Source: Sphingomonas pokkalii (GTDB lineage Bacteria; Pseudomonadota; Alphaproteobacteria; Sphingomonadales; Sphingomonadaceae). From it: a DNA stretch of 64,000 nucleotides. Both the position numbers and the translations under genes were made by a program. Below the pieces are notes generated by a model. That model worked only from the letters and a program-made list of their open reading frames with translations, made no database searches and was not told where the DNA came from. Location: positions 3,680,009-3,744,008 of the forward strand of contig NZ_QENQ01000001.1 in assembly GCF_003096275.1 (NCBI RefSeq). The letters run 5' to 3'. Shown one piece after another: positions 1 through 9,371 of the stretch; the first letter of the stretch is position 1; each line of letters opens with the position of its first letter.

Positions 1-1
1 G

Positions 2-835
2 GGTACGGACTGGCGGATCTGGGTCGATCGGCACCAGCTGGAAAATGCGGTGCTCAATCTGGCGGTCAACGCGCGGGACGCGATGAATGGGCGCGGAATC
101 CTGACGATCACCACCGGCGAGGCGCGTCTGGCGGCGAACGAAGTCGGCCATTGCGCGGCAGGCGACTATGTGTCGGTCGGCGTGCAGGACGATGGCTGCG
201 GCATGACCCCCGGCGTGCTGGAGCGCGTGTTCGAACCGTTCTTCACCACCAAGCCGGTAGGCAAGGGCACGGGGCTAGGACTCAGCCAGATCTTCGGCTT
301 CGTCCGTCAATCGGGCGGCGGCATCGCGATCGAGACGGCACCGGGCGAGGGCACTACGGTGACCCTGTACCTGCCTCGCCACAAGGGTACCGACGTTGCA
401 GGGATCCGTGCGCCGGTGCGGGCAGAGCCGACCGAAGACAGCAGCGGCCCGGCCTATGACATCCTGGTGGTGGAGGATGACCCACGCGTGCTGGCGGCGA
501 CCCTGGCGGCGCTGCGCGAGCTCGGCCATCGCGCCGTCGGCTGTGCCGATCCGCTGCGCGCGCCTGCCGCGATCGAGCGGATGCAGACCGTCGACCTGGT
601 GATGACCGATGTGCTCATGCCCGGCCAGACCGGACCGGAGATGATCGCGGGCCTGGAGGGGCGTCTGCGTGGCGCAGCGGTGCTGTTCGTCACGGGCTTC
701 ACCGGGGAGGCGAGCGCCGAGAAGCTCCGTGACCGCCCGGTGCTGCGCAAGCCGTTCACGGTCGCCGCGCTGTCCCGCGCGGTGCGCGAGGCGGTGGTGG
801 GCGAAGCGCAGCGGATGGGCCAGGCGGCGGAATAA
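2..835 (+). CDS. Hybrid sensor histidine kinase, C-terminal part (ATPase domain plus receiver domain), cut by the window edge
   Basis: The reading frame is open from the first bases, so the N-terminus (sensor and phospho-acceptor regions) lies outside the window. The visible part begins with the N-box of a histidine-kinase ATPase domain (LENAVLNLAVNARDAM), followed by the G1 box DDGCGM, the F-box FEPFFTTK and the G2 box GKGTGLGLSQ. A receiver domain follows, with the acidic pair in VVEDD, the phospho-acceptor Asp in MTDVLMP, a Thr in VTGF and the conserved Lys in LRKPF. A fused C-terminal receiver downstream of a NtrB/FixL-like ATPase domain is typical of hybrid kinases in sphingomonads. No cognate response regulator is visible in the window, so signal and output are unknown. 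The family call is firm. Confidence 0.9.
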   Translation, partial: GTDWRIWVDRHQLENAVLNLAVNARDAMNGRGILTITTGEARLAANEVGHCAAGDYVSVGVQDDGCGMTPGVLERVFEPFFTTKPVGKGTGLGLSQIFGFVRQSGGGIAIETAPGEGTTVTLYLPRHKGTDVAGIRAPVRAEPTEDSSGPAYDILVVEDDPRVLAATLAALRELGHRAVGCADPLRAPAAIERMQTVDLVMTDVLMPGQTGPEMIAGLEGRLRGAAVLFVTGFTGEASAEKLRDRPVLRKPFTVAALSRAVREAVVGEAQRMGQAAE

Positions 836-893
836 CCACAGGCGGGCCGGGCCGTCCCCACGATGGCGAGCAGCCAAGGGGCGCGCATTGTGG

Positions 894-1484
894 CTAGGGG
901 GCGGTCGCCTTGATCCGCTCCCGTAGCATCATCGCTGCCAGTTCCCGTGCCTTGTCGCGGGGCAGCCCCAGGGCGCGGGCCATCGGGGCACCGAGTAGCG
1001 CGTCACCCAATGCCATCAGGGTCAGTTGCAGCGTTTCCTCGCGCAAGGGAGTGCGGGCATCCTGCCCCTCGCTGATTCGATCGACCAGGCTGTGGATCGC
1101 CTCCAGGATCGGATCCAGGGCATTCTGGTTGCCCGTCAGAATCATCCAACTGGCCAACGCACCGGCGCCTTCCCGATCGAAGGCGTCGAAGGCAAGATCC
1201 ACGACTTCGCGCAGATTATGGTCGCCGTTGCGCGCGCGCAGCACCGCCTCGCCGATCTTCATGGTCACCGCCTCGGCCATGCTCGCAGCCAGCGCCTTCT
1301 GCAGCCCTGCCGCCGAGCCGAAATGATGCAGCAGATTGGCGTGGGTGCGCCCGATGCGTGCGGCGACCGCCTTCAGCGTCACTGCCTGGGGGCCATCCTC
1401 GATCAGCAGCGCACGCGCCGCCTCCAGCGCTGCATCACGCGATTCTTCCGGGGACAGGCGGCGGCGCGCCACGTTCATCGTCAA
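894..1484 (-). CDS. TetR/AcrR family transcriptional regulator
   Basis: This 196-residue protein has the size and layout of a TetR repressor. The N-terminal helix-turn-helix spans roughly residues 14-60 (RDAALEAARALLIEDGPQAV, then AARIGRTHANLLHHFGS), and a helical C-terminal ligand and dimer domain follows. The start MTMNVARRR gives the standard spacing to the helix-turn-helix. It lies downstream of, and on the same strand as, the GNAT gene, separated by 80 bases that include a strong hairpin, so it may have its own promoter. The target and ligand cannot be read from sequence. It could control itself or the neighbouring acetyltransferase. Confidence 0.88.
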   Translation of the reverse strand: MTMNVARRRLSPEESRDAALEAARALLIEDGPQAVTLKAVAARIGRTHANLLHHFGSAAGLQKALAASMAEAVTMKIGEAVLRARNGDHNLREVVDLAFDAFDREGAGALASWMILTGNQNALDPILEAIHSLVDRISEGQDARTPLREETLQLTLMALGDALLGAPMARALGLPRDKARELAAMMLRERIKATAP

Positions 1485-1544
1485 CGGTTGGAAACCCCCT
1501 TTGTGGTTCCAACGGGCTTAATCCAGGAGGCGGGCCGGGGGAAG

Positions 1545-1570
1545 GCGTGACTCCCTCAGGGGAGTCACGC
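1545..1570 (-). terminator. Perfect 11-bp hairpin at the 3' end of the GNAT gene
   Basis: An 11-bp perfect inverted repeat (GCGTGACTCCC / GGGAGTCACGC, loop TCAG) overlaps the stop codon of the leftward acetyltransferase gene. No U-tract follows in the leftward direction, so it may be a weak terminator or a 3'-end stabilising structure rather than a classical intrinsic terminator. Confidence 0.5.
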
Positions 1571-2110
1571 CGCCAGTCGCGGTTCGGGATGGGGGTGGCT
1601 GTCCTCCGCGCCAAGCTCGAGCTCGAACGACGCGCAGGGCATCTCGCAGCCGCGGCCTTTGGACCAGATCGGCTCGACGCGGCCCGTCGGCCTGAAGCCG
1701 AGCTTCCGCAGCACGCGGCCCGAAGCGGGATTATCCACCGCGTGGCGCGACGTTATCCGGCGGACGCCCGCCGCGCGGGCGGCAGCGAGCACGCCGCGTC
1801 CCGCTTCGGTGGCATAGCCTTTCCCCCATGCCGATGGGGTGAACCAATAGCCGAGTTCATGGGTGTTGCTATCGACGGTATCGATGCCGATGCAGCCGAT
1901 CAGCGCCACCGCACCTCCCTGGTGCTCGAACACCAGGAAGCGCGTATCGGTCCAGTGCGCCAGGAAGGTTTCGGCCGCTTCGATCGTATAGGGCCAGGGC
2001 ACGCGCGACAGGTTGCGCACGACGGCCTCATGGTCGATCGCCTGGGCAAGGGCAGGGGCGTCCTCGGGCCAGCCGGGACGTAACGTCAGTCTTTGGGTCC
2101 GCACGAACAT
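1565..2110 (-). CDS. GNAT family N-acetyltransferase (RimJ/RimL-like)
   Basis: The gene encodes a 181-residue protein starting MFVRTQRLTLRPGW, the usual N-terminus of RimJ/RimL-type GNAT acetyltransferases. ELGYWFTPSAWGKGYATEAG near the middle is the acetyl-CoA binding motif A, with the Q/RxxGxG/A core seen as WGKGYA. VDNPASGRVLRKLGF is the following conserved segment. The ATG at 2110 is preceded by GAGGAG at good spacing; a longer upstream extension in frame runs into the rpmA terminator and is not credible. The acceptor may be a protein N-terminus, an amino acid or a small amine and cannot be told. It lies between rpmA and a TetR gene without obvious functional links. Confidence 0.88.
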   Translation of the reverse strand: MFVRTQRLTLRPGWPEDAPALAQAIDHEAVVRNLSRVPWPYTIEAAETFLAHWTDTRFLVFEHQGGAVALIGCIGIDTVDSNTHELGYWFTPSAWGKGYATEAGRGVLAAARAAGVRRITSRHAVDNPASGRVLRKLGFRPTGRVEPIWSKGRGCEMPCASFELELGAEDSHPHPEPRLAA

Positions 2111-2187
2111 GACCACTCTCCTCGGTCCTGCGGCTTCTCTGCACATGCCGATATGGCATGGCTGTTTCGCCGCGGTGTCAGGGAGCA

Positions 2188-2224
2188 AGAAAAAAGGGAG
2201 ACCGGGGCGACCCGTCTCCCTTTT
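2188..2224 (-). terminator. Rho-independent terminator of the rplU-rpmA operon
   Basis: Reading leftward, AAAAGGGAGAC pairs with GTCTCCCTTTT around a GC-rich loop and is followed by a run of T (the A-run at 2188-2195 on the given strand). It lies about 60 bases past the rpmA stop codon and is a textbook intrinsic terminator. Confidence 0.88.
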
Positions 2225-2282
2225 CGCGTTGGTTCGTCGAACCCGGGTCGCCCTGGTGGGCAACCCGTGCGGTCGCCCGATG

Positions 2283-2552
2283 TTATTCGGCCGCCTCGGC
2301 AATCATGTCTACGGAGCAGAACTTGCGACCAAGCTTGCCTTCCTTGAACGACACGCGGCCGTCGGTGAGCGCGAAGAGGGTATGGTCCTTGCCCATGCCC
2401 ACGTTCACGCCCGGATAGAATTTGGTGCCGCGCTGACGCACGAGGATGTTGCCGGCGATCACGGCTTCACCACCGAACTTCTTCACGCCAAGACGACGGC
2501 CAGCAGAGTCGCGACCGTTGCGGGACGAGCCGCCTGCCTTCTTATGTGCCAT
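2283..2552 (-). CDS. rpmA: 50S ribosomal protein L27
   Basis: This 89-residue protein begins MAHKKAGGSSRNGRDSAGRR, the invariant L27 N-terminus that reaches toward the peptidyl-transferase centre. GGEAVIAGNILVRQRGTKF follows, and the length is normal for the family. The start codon is preceded by GAGGAG. It follows rplU on the same strand after 28 bases, the conserved rplU-rpmA order. An intrinsic terminator closes the operon downstream. This is a housekeeping gene. Confidence 0.98.
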   Translation of the reverse strand: MAHKKAGGSSRNGRDSAGRRLGVKKFGGEAVIAGNILVRQRGTKFYPGVNVGMGKDHTLFALTDGRVSFKEGKLGRKFCSVDMIAEAAE

Positions 2553-2580
2553 TGTCTATACTCCTCGAGTCTCGTGTCGC

Positions 2581-2886
2581 TTACTTGGCCGCGCCGATGG
2601 CAGTGATCTTCAGGATCGTGTGCTGCTGGCGATGGCCGTTCTTGCGGCGATAGTTGTGGCGACGGCGCTTCTTGAAGACGATGACCTTCTCGCCCTTCGC
2701 CTGCGCGATGATTTCGGCAGAGACGGTCAGGCCGTCCGTAGCCTTCAGCTCGCCGCCTTCGCCGGCCAGCAGGACGTCGCCCAGCGTCACCGACGAACCG
2801 GCTTCGCCGTCGAGCTTCTCGACGACGATCTTGTCTCCTGCGGCAACGCGATACTGCTTGCCGCCCGTGCGCACGATAGCGAACAT
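2581..2886 (-). CDS. rplU: 50S ribosomal protein L21
   Basis: The gene encodes 101 residues starting MFAIVRTGGKQYRV, the hallmark L21 N-terminus. The conserved C-terminal segment FKKRRRHNYRRKNGHRQ is the rRNA-binding signature. An in-frame ATG nine codons upstream exists, but the family start and the purine-rich AGAGAAGAGA just before 2886 favour the shorter form. It is the first gene of the rplU-rpmA operon. L21 binds 23S rRNA during 50S assembly. The usual partner obgE is not visible here. Confidence 0.97.
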   Translation of the reverse strand: MFAIVRTGGKQYRVAAGDKIVVEKLDGEAGSSVTLGDVLLAGEGGELKATDGLTVSAEIIAQAKGEKVIVFKKRRRHNYRRKNGHRQQHTILKITAIGAAK

Positions 2887-3035
2887 CGGTCTCTTCTCTG
2901 CTTCAAAATGCATGTGCCCGCCAAGGGTGTACCCCGGCAGGAGGAAGGGCGCAGCTATGCGATGGCGACGCCGATGTCAACCGATTCACGGGGCAATCCT
3001 GCGAATTTCACGCGGCTGCCATGCGGCGGCGGCGA

Positions 3036-3416
3036 TTATTGGCGGTGGAGCGCCTTCAGGCGATAGCGCCCCGCGGCATAGTCTTCGAACAGGCCGCTGA
3101 TGCCGGGATGATCGATGGGTTCGTCGCTGTCGTCGGCGACCAGATTCTGCTGGCTGACATAGGCGATATAGCTCGATTCGGCGTTTTCGGCGAGCAGGTG
3201 GTAGAAGGGCTGGTCCTTGCGAGGGCGCAGATCCTCCGGAATCGAATCATACCATGCGTCGGTATTGGCGAACACCGGGTCGATATCGAAGACCACCCCG
3301 CGGAAATCGAACAGCCGATGGCGCACCACCTCGCCGATGGCGAAGCTGGCGATGGCTATGGGGGGCATGGGAATGCCGGATTTGATGCGGGCCGAAAGGT
3401 CTGCGGGTTGGGACAT
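3036..3416 (-). CDS. hspQ: Heat shock protein HspQ (YccV-like, hemimethylated-DNA-binding fold)
   Basis: The protein has 126 residues with the HspQ/YccV core: IGEVVRHRLFDFRGVVFDID, then PFYHLLAENAESSYIAYVSQ and the C-terminal FEDYAAGRYRLKALHRQ. HspQ is a small cytosolic protein known as a specificity enhancer of Lon protease. Two in-frame ATGs are possible. The one at 3416 (MSQPADLSARI) gives the usual alphaproteobacterial N-terminus, while a start 13 codons earlier would add an atypical peptide. It stands alone between rplU and tRNA-Ser on the opposite strand from the tRNA. Confidence 0.9.
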   Translation of the reverse strand: MSQPADLSARIKSGIPMPPIAIASFAIGEVVRHRLFDFRGVVFDIDPVFANTDAWYDSIPEDLRPRKDQPFYHLLAENAESSYIAYVSQQNLVADDSDEPIDHPGISGLFEDYAAGRYRLKALHRQ

Positions 3417-3550
3417 GGGGGTTAAGGTAGTGCATGTAATTTCTTGCACAAGCACTGCTTGCGCTGCCGGAAAGGTTGCGCTAATGGCCGCGCCTCACAG
3501 CGACCGGTATGCGGTTTCGGAGCTTTTCCGGATGCATACCAGCCCTCAGC

Positions 3551-4014
<464 letters not shown>

Positions 4015-6522
4015 ATGCGCGTTGAAAATTCGGCTCTTTTTCATACCGGTGTATCGGTGTTGGCGATGCTTTCCGCATGGGGGGCGACCGCTGCACATGC
4101 GCAGGAGGCTGCCGCACCGTCGACCGCTTGGGAAGCGAGCCGGACGATCGACGACAATGCAGCGATTTCCACGGGCGTCGCCAAGGCGCGCGATCCCCTG
4201 AACAGCGCAACCTCGACGAGCGCGCTGAAGGAACGGGACATTTCCGCGCTCGCGCCGATGTCGCTGGCCGATCTGCTCCGCAACGTGCCGGGCATCCGTG
4301 CGGAAGCGGGCACCGGCGTGGCAAACAACAGCTATACGGTACGTGGCCTGCCGCTGGTGAACGCCGGTGCCAAGTATCTGCAGTTGCAGGAAGACGGGCT
4401 GCCCGTCCTGGAGTTCGGCGACTTCTTCGTCGCGCCTTCGGACATCTTCCTGCGCGCTGATCTGAATGTCGCGCAGATCGAATCGATCCGCGGCGGATCT
4501 TCCTCCACGTTCGCGTCGAACGCGCCGGGCGGCGTGGTCAACCTGGTCTCCAAGACCGGCGAGGTCGAAGGCGGATCGGTGCAGGCATCGGCCGGGATCG
4601 ATTATGCCACCCAGCGCCTCGACGCCGAGTATGGCGGCCAACTCGGCGGCGGATGGCGCTTCCATATCGGCGGCTTCTATCGCCAGGGCGAAGGGCCGCG
4701 CCGCACCGGCTATGACGCATTGCAGGGCGGGCAGGTGAAGCTGAACGTCACGCGCCAGTTCTCGAACGGCTATATCCGCTTCAACGCCAAGCTGCTCGAT
4801 GATCGCTTCCCTTATTACTATACCTATCCGGTGGCCGTGAGCGGGACCAACGAGAAGCCCAGCTTCCGCAACGTCGCCAATTTCGACATCAACTCGGATA
4901 CCGCCCAGTCGCGCTACATCACCGCGCGGGTGGCGCCCGGTTATAACGGCGCGATCGCCACCACCAACATGCAGGACGACATGCGCGCGAAGTCCAAGGC
5001 GATCGGCTTCGAGGCCCAGTTCACGCTGGGTGGGTGGACGCTCGCCGAACGTTTCCGCTATGCGGACAACAGCGGCGTACTCAATCAGGTGGTGCCGCTG
5101 TCGGTGGCGCCCGCCGCCGATCTTGCGGCGCTGTTCACCGGGCAGCCGGGCAATGTGCTGACCTATGCCACCGGCCCGGCCAAGGGGAGCACGGTCAATC
5201 CGGCCACCGTCAACGGCAACGGCCTGCTGATGGCCACCGGCTTCTACCGCGCCGGCATCAACAGCATGCGCAACGTGACCAACGATTTCCGTGCCAGCCG
5301 CGCCTGGGATCTGCACGGCGGCACGTTGACGACCACGTTCGGCGTGTACAAGGCGCTGCAGGACCTCGTCACGACCGAGGGCATGACTTCGGTCTTCCAG
5401 GACGTGGCCGGGCACGGCAAGTCGGCGCTGGTCGACGTGCGGCGCGCCGACGGAACCATGATCACCCAGAATGGCGTGGTCGATTACGGCTTTCTCGGCC
5501 AGCCGGGCGTCAATCGTAACGCCGATATGCGCTACGACGTCACGGCGCCCTATGCATCGTTCAACGTCCAGAAGGGCCGCTTCGCGCTCGGGGGGTCGCT
5601 GCGCTATGACATGGGGCGCGTTCGCGGCTCGGCCTTCAACGATACGACGACGCGGCCCCAGGACATGAATGGCGACGGGCGGATCGATCTGGGTGGCCCG
5701 GAAGCCACCGTGCCGGTGATCGATCCAACCACGGCATGGCCGGTCCATTATAACTACCACTATGTGTCCTATTCGGCCGGCCTGAACTACCGCGTCGCGG
5801 AAACGCTGTCGGTGTTCGCCCGGTACAGCCGTGGCGCGCGGGCAGGGGCGGACAGCGTGCTGTTCTCCCCGGCGCTGGATCGTGGGACCGGCGGCCTGAT
5901 CGATCGCAGCGCAGAATATGATCCGGTGCGGCAGGTGGAAGGCGGGTTCAAATATCGCAGCGGCGGGGTGATCGTGAATGTCACCGCGTTCCATGCGCTG
6001 ACCCGCGAAACCAATTCGCAGATCTATAACGACGCCAACGGCAACCAGGTGTTCGGTGTGGTCCAGCGCTCGTACCGCACCTATGGCGCGGAGCTGGAAT
6101 CGCGGGTACGCAAGGGGCCGTTCAGCGTGACCGGCAACCTCACGCTTTCCGGCGGCAAGATCACCGCGGCGAACGATCCGGCGGTGGTCGGCAAGAAGCC
6201 GCGCCACCAGGCGGCGGCGATCTACAGCCTGACGCCGCAGTTCGAAAACGATCTGGTGACGGTGGGCGTCAACGTCGTCGGTCAGACGTCGAGCTATTCG
6301 CAGGACGTCAATCAGCTGAAGATGCCGGGCTTCACCACCGTCGGCGCATTCGTGCAGGTGCGGCCGATCGAACGACTCTCGCTGGCGCTGAACGCGAGCA
6401 ACCTGTTCAACACCATGGCGTTCGTCGACATCGGCGATGCCACGATCCCGAGCTATGGCGTGGTGCTGGGCCGCACACTGCCGGGCCGGATGGTCACCGC
6501 CTCGGCGCGGGTGTTCTTCTGA
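4015..6522 (+). CDS. TonB-dependent outer-membrane receptor (island 1)
   Basis: The gene encodes 835 residues with a signal peptide ending about ATAAHAQ (residue 30), a plug domain (LADLLRNVPGIRAEAG, then SIRGGSSSTFASNAPGGVVN) and a long 22-strand-type barrel finishing in the aromatic end RVFF expected of outer-membrane barrels. The start is preceded by GGGAGG. TonB-dependent receptors import siderophores, sugars, vitamins or, in sphingomonads, aromatic and lignin-derived molecules using the TonB-ExbBD system. Its place next to a catabolic operon and the shared promoter motif suggest uptake of the pathway substrate, which is inference. No strong TonB box could be picked out near the N-terminus. 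Confidence 0.92.
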   Translation: MRVENSALFHTGVSVLAMLSAWGATAAHAQEAAAPSTAWEASRTIDDNAAISTGVAKARDPLNSATSTSALKERDISALAPMSLADLLRNVPGIRAEAGTGVANNSYTVRGLPLVNAGAKYLQLQEDGLPVLEFGDFFVAPSDIFLRADLNVAQIESIRGGSSSTFASNAPGGVVNLVSKTGEVEGGSVQASAGIDYATQRLDAEYGGQLGGGWRFHIGGFYRQGEGPRRTGYDALQGGQVKLNVTRQFSNGYIRFNAKLLDDRFPYYYTYPVAVSGTNEKPSFRNVANFDINSDTAQSRYITARVAPGYNGAIATTNMQDDMRAKSKAIGFEAQFTLGGWTLAERFRYADNSGVLNQVVPLSVAPAADLAALFTGQPGNVLTYATGPAKGSTVNPATVNGNGLLMATGFYRAGINSMRNVTNDFRASRAWDLHGGTLTTTFGVYKALQDLVTTEGMTSVFQDVAGHGKSALVDVRRADGTMITQNGVVDYGFLGQPGVNRNADMRYDVTAPYASFNVQKGRFALGGSLRYDMGRVRGSAFNDTTTRPQDMNGDGRIDLGGPEATVPVIDPTTAWPVHYNYHYVSYSAGLNYRVAETLSVFARYSRGARAGADSVLFSPALDRGTGGLIDRSAEYDPVRQVEGGFKYRSGGVIVNVTAFHALTRETNSQIYNDANGNQVFGVVQRSYRTYGAELESRVRKGPFSVTGNLTLSGGKITAANDPAVVGKKPRHQAAAIYSLTPQFENDLVTVGVNVVGQTSSYSQDVNQLKMPGFTTVGAFVQVRPIERLSLALNASNLFNTMAFVDIGDATIPSYGVVLGRTLPGRMVTASARVFF

Positions 6523-6529
6523 TGCGAGC

Positions 6530-6556
6530 GTGCCCCGCAGTGTGGCTGCGGGGCAC
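6530..6556. terminator. Hairpin between convergent genes
   Basis: GTGCCCCGCAG pairs perfectly with CTGCGGGGCAC around a 5-base loop, a few bases after the TonB-receptor stop and just before the convergent dehydrogenase stop. No T-run follows. It is a plausible two-way terminator in a GC-rich genome. Confidence 0.5.
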
Positions 6557-6573
6557 TGCCCGTCGCGTTCGGA

Positions 6574-8010
6574 TCAGCCGTCGATGCCGCCGAACAGCGC
6601 GTATTTGATCTCCATATAGTCGGCGAGGCCGTGCAGCGAGCCTTCGCGGCCCTGGCCGGACTGCTTGATGCCGCCGAACGGCGCGACCTCGCTGGAGAGG
6701 CGGCCTTCGTTGACCGCCACCATGCCATATTCCAGCGCCTCCATCATCCGCCATGCCCGCGCCTGGCTGGCGGTGAACAGATAGGCGGCAAGGCCATAGG
6801 GCGTATCGTTGGCGAGGCGGATGGCCTCGGCTTCGTCGGCGAAGCGGAGGATCGGGGCCACCGGGCCGAAGATCTCGCCCTGCGCCAGCGCCATGTCGGG
6901 CCGGACCCCGTCGAGGATCGTCGGCGCGACGAAGCTGTCCGACAGCGCATCGGGCAGCGGCGCGCGGGCGGCGAGCCGGGCGCCTTCGGCGAGCGCGCCG
7001 TCGATCAGCGCCTGCACCCGCCGCGCGGCCGCGGGATCGATCAGGGGACCGATCTGCGTGTCCGCCGCGCAGCCTGCGCCGACCCGGAACTGCTCGACGC
7101 GCGCGGCCAGCTTCGCGACGAATGCATCGTGCACGTCCGCATGGACCAGGATGCGGTTGGCGCAGACGCAGGTCTGGCCGGCATTGCGGAACTTGGCTTC
7201 GATCAGCGCCTGCACCGCCCGATCGAGATCGGCATCGTCCATCACGACGAAGGGCGCGTTGCCGCCGAGTTCGAGGCTCAGCCGCAGCACCTGATCCGCC
7301 GCCTGCGCCATCAGGATCTTGCCGACGCGGGTGGAGCCGGTGAAGCTGAGCTTGCGCACCAGGGGGTGGGTGCAGAACAGCCGCCCGATCGCCACCGGAT
7401 CGTTGCTGGGGGTGACGCGGAACAGGCCTTCCGGCACGCCGGCGTCGCGCGCGAGTTGCTCCAGGGCGAGTGCGGAGAGCGGCGTCGCCTCGGCCGGCTT
7501 GGCGACCATCGAGCAGCCGGCGGCGAGCGCGGGGGCGACCTTGCGCGCGATCATCGCCAGCGGGAAGTTCCACGGCGTGATCGCCACGCAGGTGCCGACC
7601 GGCTGGCGGATCGTCAGCACGCGGCGATCGGCGGCGAAGGTCGGGATCACTTCGCCGTACGCGCGCTTGCCCTCTTCGGCGAACCATTCGACATAGGCGG
7701 CGGCATAGGCGACCTCGCCCATCGCCTCAGCCAGCGGCTTGCCGCATTCGGCGGTGATCAGCGCGGCGAGATCGGCCTGGGCGGCGAGGATGCGGTCGTG
7801 CCAGGCGCGCAACACCAGCGCGCGGTCCTTGGCGGTGCGCCGCGCCCAGGCGGGGCGGACGCGGTCCGCCTCGACGATCGCCGCCGCCACCTCGGCTTCG
7901 GTCCAGGCGCGGACTCCGGCGATCCGCGCCCCGGTGGCGGGATCGTGGACGGCGAGCGCATCGTCGGAATCGTCGAGCGTGGCGCGGATCTGCGCGAGCA
8001 TTGCAAGCAT
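6574..8010 (-). CDS. NAD(P)-dependent aldehyde dehydrogenase, succinate-semialdehyde dehydrogenase type
   Basis: This 478-residue protein is a full-length aldehyde dehydrogenase of the GabD group. ITPWNFPLAMIARKVAPALA and MVAKPAEATPL (Lys171) bind the cofactor. The general base is Glu247 in SLELGGNAPF and the nucleophile is Cys281 in GQTCVCANR, where the double-Cys CVC is characteristic of GabD. It is the last gene of a nine-gene leftward operon, 33 bases after cytochrome b561. The product is probably a dicarboxylic semialdehyde oxidised to the acid, such as succinate, late in a catabolic route. An alternative start three codons in is possible. The exact substrate is not proven. Confidence 0.88.
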   Translation of the reverse strand: MLAMLAQIRATLDDSDDALAVHDPATGARIAGVRAWTEAEVAAAIVEADRVRPAWARRTAKDRALVLRAWHDRILAAQADLAALITAECGKPLAEAMGEVAYAAAYVEWFAEEGKRAYGEVIPTFAADRRVLTIRQPVGTCVAITPWNFPLAMIARKVAPALAAGCSMVAKPAEATPLSALALEQLARDAGVPEGLFRVTPSNDPVAIGRLFCTHPLVRKLSFTGSTRVGKILMAQAADQVLRLSLELGGNAPFVVMDDADLDRAVQALIEAKFRNAGQTCVCANRILVHADVHDAFVAKLAARVEQFRVGAGCAADTQIGPLIDPAAARRVQALIDGALAEGARLAARAPLPDALSDSFVAPTILDGVRPDMALAQGEIFGPVAPILRFADEAEAIRLANDTPYGLAAYLFTASQARAWRMMEALEYGMVAVNEGRLSSEVAPFGGIKQSGQGREGSLHGLADYMEIKYALFGGIDG

Positions 8011-8043
8011 GGCGAACCTCGTTCTGAAGGAAAGTGCGGCGCC

Positions 8044-8598
8044 TCAGAACATCCGGGGCAGCACGTCGTTGTCGCGATCGGAATCGAAATAGCGGTGCTT
8101 GATCACCCCGGCGACGTGCAGCACGACGCAGCCGAGCAGCGTATAGGCCAGCACCATGTGCAGCCAGTCGAACACCGCAAAGGCGGCGTCGTTCTTCGGC
8201 AACAGTTCGGGCACTTCCAGCCCGAAGAACGGCACGCCGTCGCTCTGGGTGAAGCTGCTCGACATCGCATAGCCCATCATCGGCACGACCAGCGCCAGCA
8301 CGTACATCGCGACATGGACGATATGCGCGGCGTGGCGCTCCCACGGCTTCAGCCCGGCGGGCGGCGCCGGCCGGACGCTGCGCCAGCGGATGCCGAGCTG
8401 GACAAGCACCAGCAGCCAGACAAGGACGCCGAACTGCTTGTGATTGGGATACATCCAGGTGAACTTGGCGGCGACGGTGTCCGGCAGCCAGGTCATCGTG
8501 ATGCCGAGCGCAAGCAGGCCGAGGATCAGCACCGCCCGGATCCAGTGCAACGCACGCATCGCGAACGAATAGCGGCGAACCAAAGGGGATTCAGGCAT
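8044..8598 (-). CDS. Cytochrome b561 family membrane protein
   Basis: The protein has 184 residues and four predicted transmembrane segments: about residues 19-38, 54-70, 92-112 and 143-168. Histidines His18 (RALHWIR), His53 (YPNHKQFGV), His95 and those in DWLHMVLAYTLLGCVVLH fit the b-heme ligation pattern of the prokaryotic cytochrome b561 family. Such proteins pass electrons between quinones and periplasmic or cytoplasmic partners. Here it sits inside a catabolic operon between an SDR and a dehydrogenase, 14 bases after the SDR. It may collect electrons from an oxidative step. The partner is not evident. Confidence 0.88.
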   Translation of the reverse strand: MPESPLVRRYSFAMRALHWIRAVLILGLLALGITMTWLPDTVAAKFTWMYPNHKQFGVLVWLLVLVQLGIRWRSVRPAPPAGLKPWERHAAHIVHVAMYVLALVVPMMGYAMSSSFTQSDGVPFFGLEVPELLPKNDAAFAVFDWLHMVLAYTLLGCVVLHVAGVIKHRYFDSDRDNDVLPRMF

Positions 8599-8612
8599 GG
8601 GGTCGGGATCCT

Positions 8613-9371
8613 TCAGAGATACACGCCGCGCGAATAGCCGCCGTCGAGGGCGATCGACTCGCCGGTGATCGACTGCCCGGTCTCGCCCGCCAGCACCAGC
8701 ACCAGCCGGCCGATTTCCCGCGGATCGATCAGCCGCCGCGTGGGGATGCGGCCCAGGAACTCGGCCTCGATCACCGCCGGCTCGGTATCGCGCTCGTGCG
8801 CCATCTCGGCGAACAATTCGGTCAGGTGCGGGCTGGCGACGATGCCCGGATGCACGGCATTGACCGTGATGCCCTCGGGCGCCAGCTGGTCGGACAGCGT
8901 CTTGGTGAAATGGCTGACCGCGGCGTTGCGCAGGCCGCTCAGCGTGTCCGACGAGCGTCCGGTCAGGCCGCCGATATTGACGATCCGGCCACCGCCCTGG
9001 CGCCGCATCACGGCCACCACTGCCTGGAGATAGCGCAGATAGCCGCCGACCTTGACGTCGAGATCGGCGATCAGCGCGGCGACGTCCACCGTCTCGATCG
9101 CGCCGCCGATCGGCGTGCTGCTGGCGGCGGCGTTGACGAGCAGGTCGATCCGCCCGTGCCGCGCCACGATGGTCGCGACCAGCGCGGCGATGGTGGCGGG
9201 ATCGGTCGCATCCGAGGTCAGCGCCTCGGCGCCGATGCGCGCGGCCACGGCTTCGAGCGGGCCGGCACGGCGGGCGGTGAGCACCACCTGCCAGCCGGCG
9301 CCGATCAGCTGCTCGGCGACGGCGGGGGCGATGCCGCCGCTGCCGCCAGTGACGAGAGCGACGCCGCTCAT
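8613..9371 (-). CDS. SDR-family protein lacking the usual catalytic Tyr/Lys
   Basis: The gene encodes 252 residues with the SDR Rossmann motif TGGSGGIA (residues 8-15) and the NAA segment at 80-82, ending SITGESIALDGGYSRGVYL as in classical SDRs. The catalytic region reads VNIGGLTGRSSDTLSGLRNA, so glycine replaces the Ser, Ser145 aligns with the Tyr and Asn149 with the Lys. The paralogue at 16584 shares the same pattern. The start is set by an ATGA overlap with the upstream ThDP enzyme gene, which implies translational coupling. It may still bind NAD(P), but a normal dehydrogenase mechanism is doubtful. It could be a divergent enzyme with another chemistry. Confidence 0.85.
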   Translation of the reverse strand: MSGVALVTGGSGGIAPAVAEQLIGAGWQVVLTARRAGPLEAVAARIGAEALTSDATDPATIAALVATIVARHGRIDLLVNAAASSTPIGGAIETVDVAALIADLDVKVGGYLRYLQAVVAVMRRQGGGRIVNIGGLTGRSSDTLSGLRNAAVSHFTKTLSDQLAPEGITVNAVHPGIVASPHLTELFAEMAHERDTEPAVIEAEFLGRIPTRRLIDPREIGRLVLVLAGETGQSITGESIALDGGYSRGVYL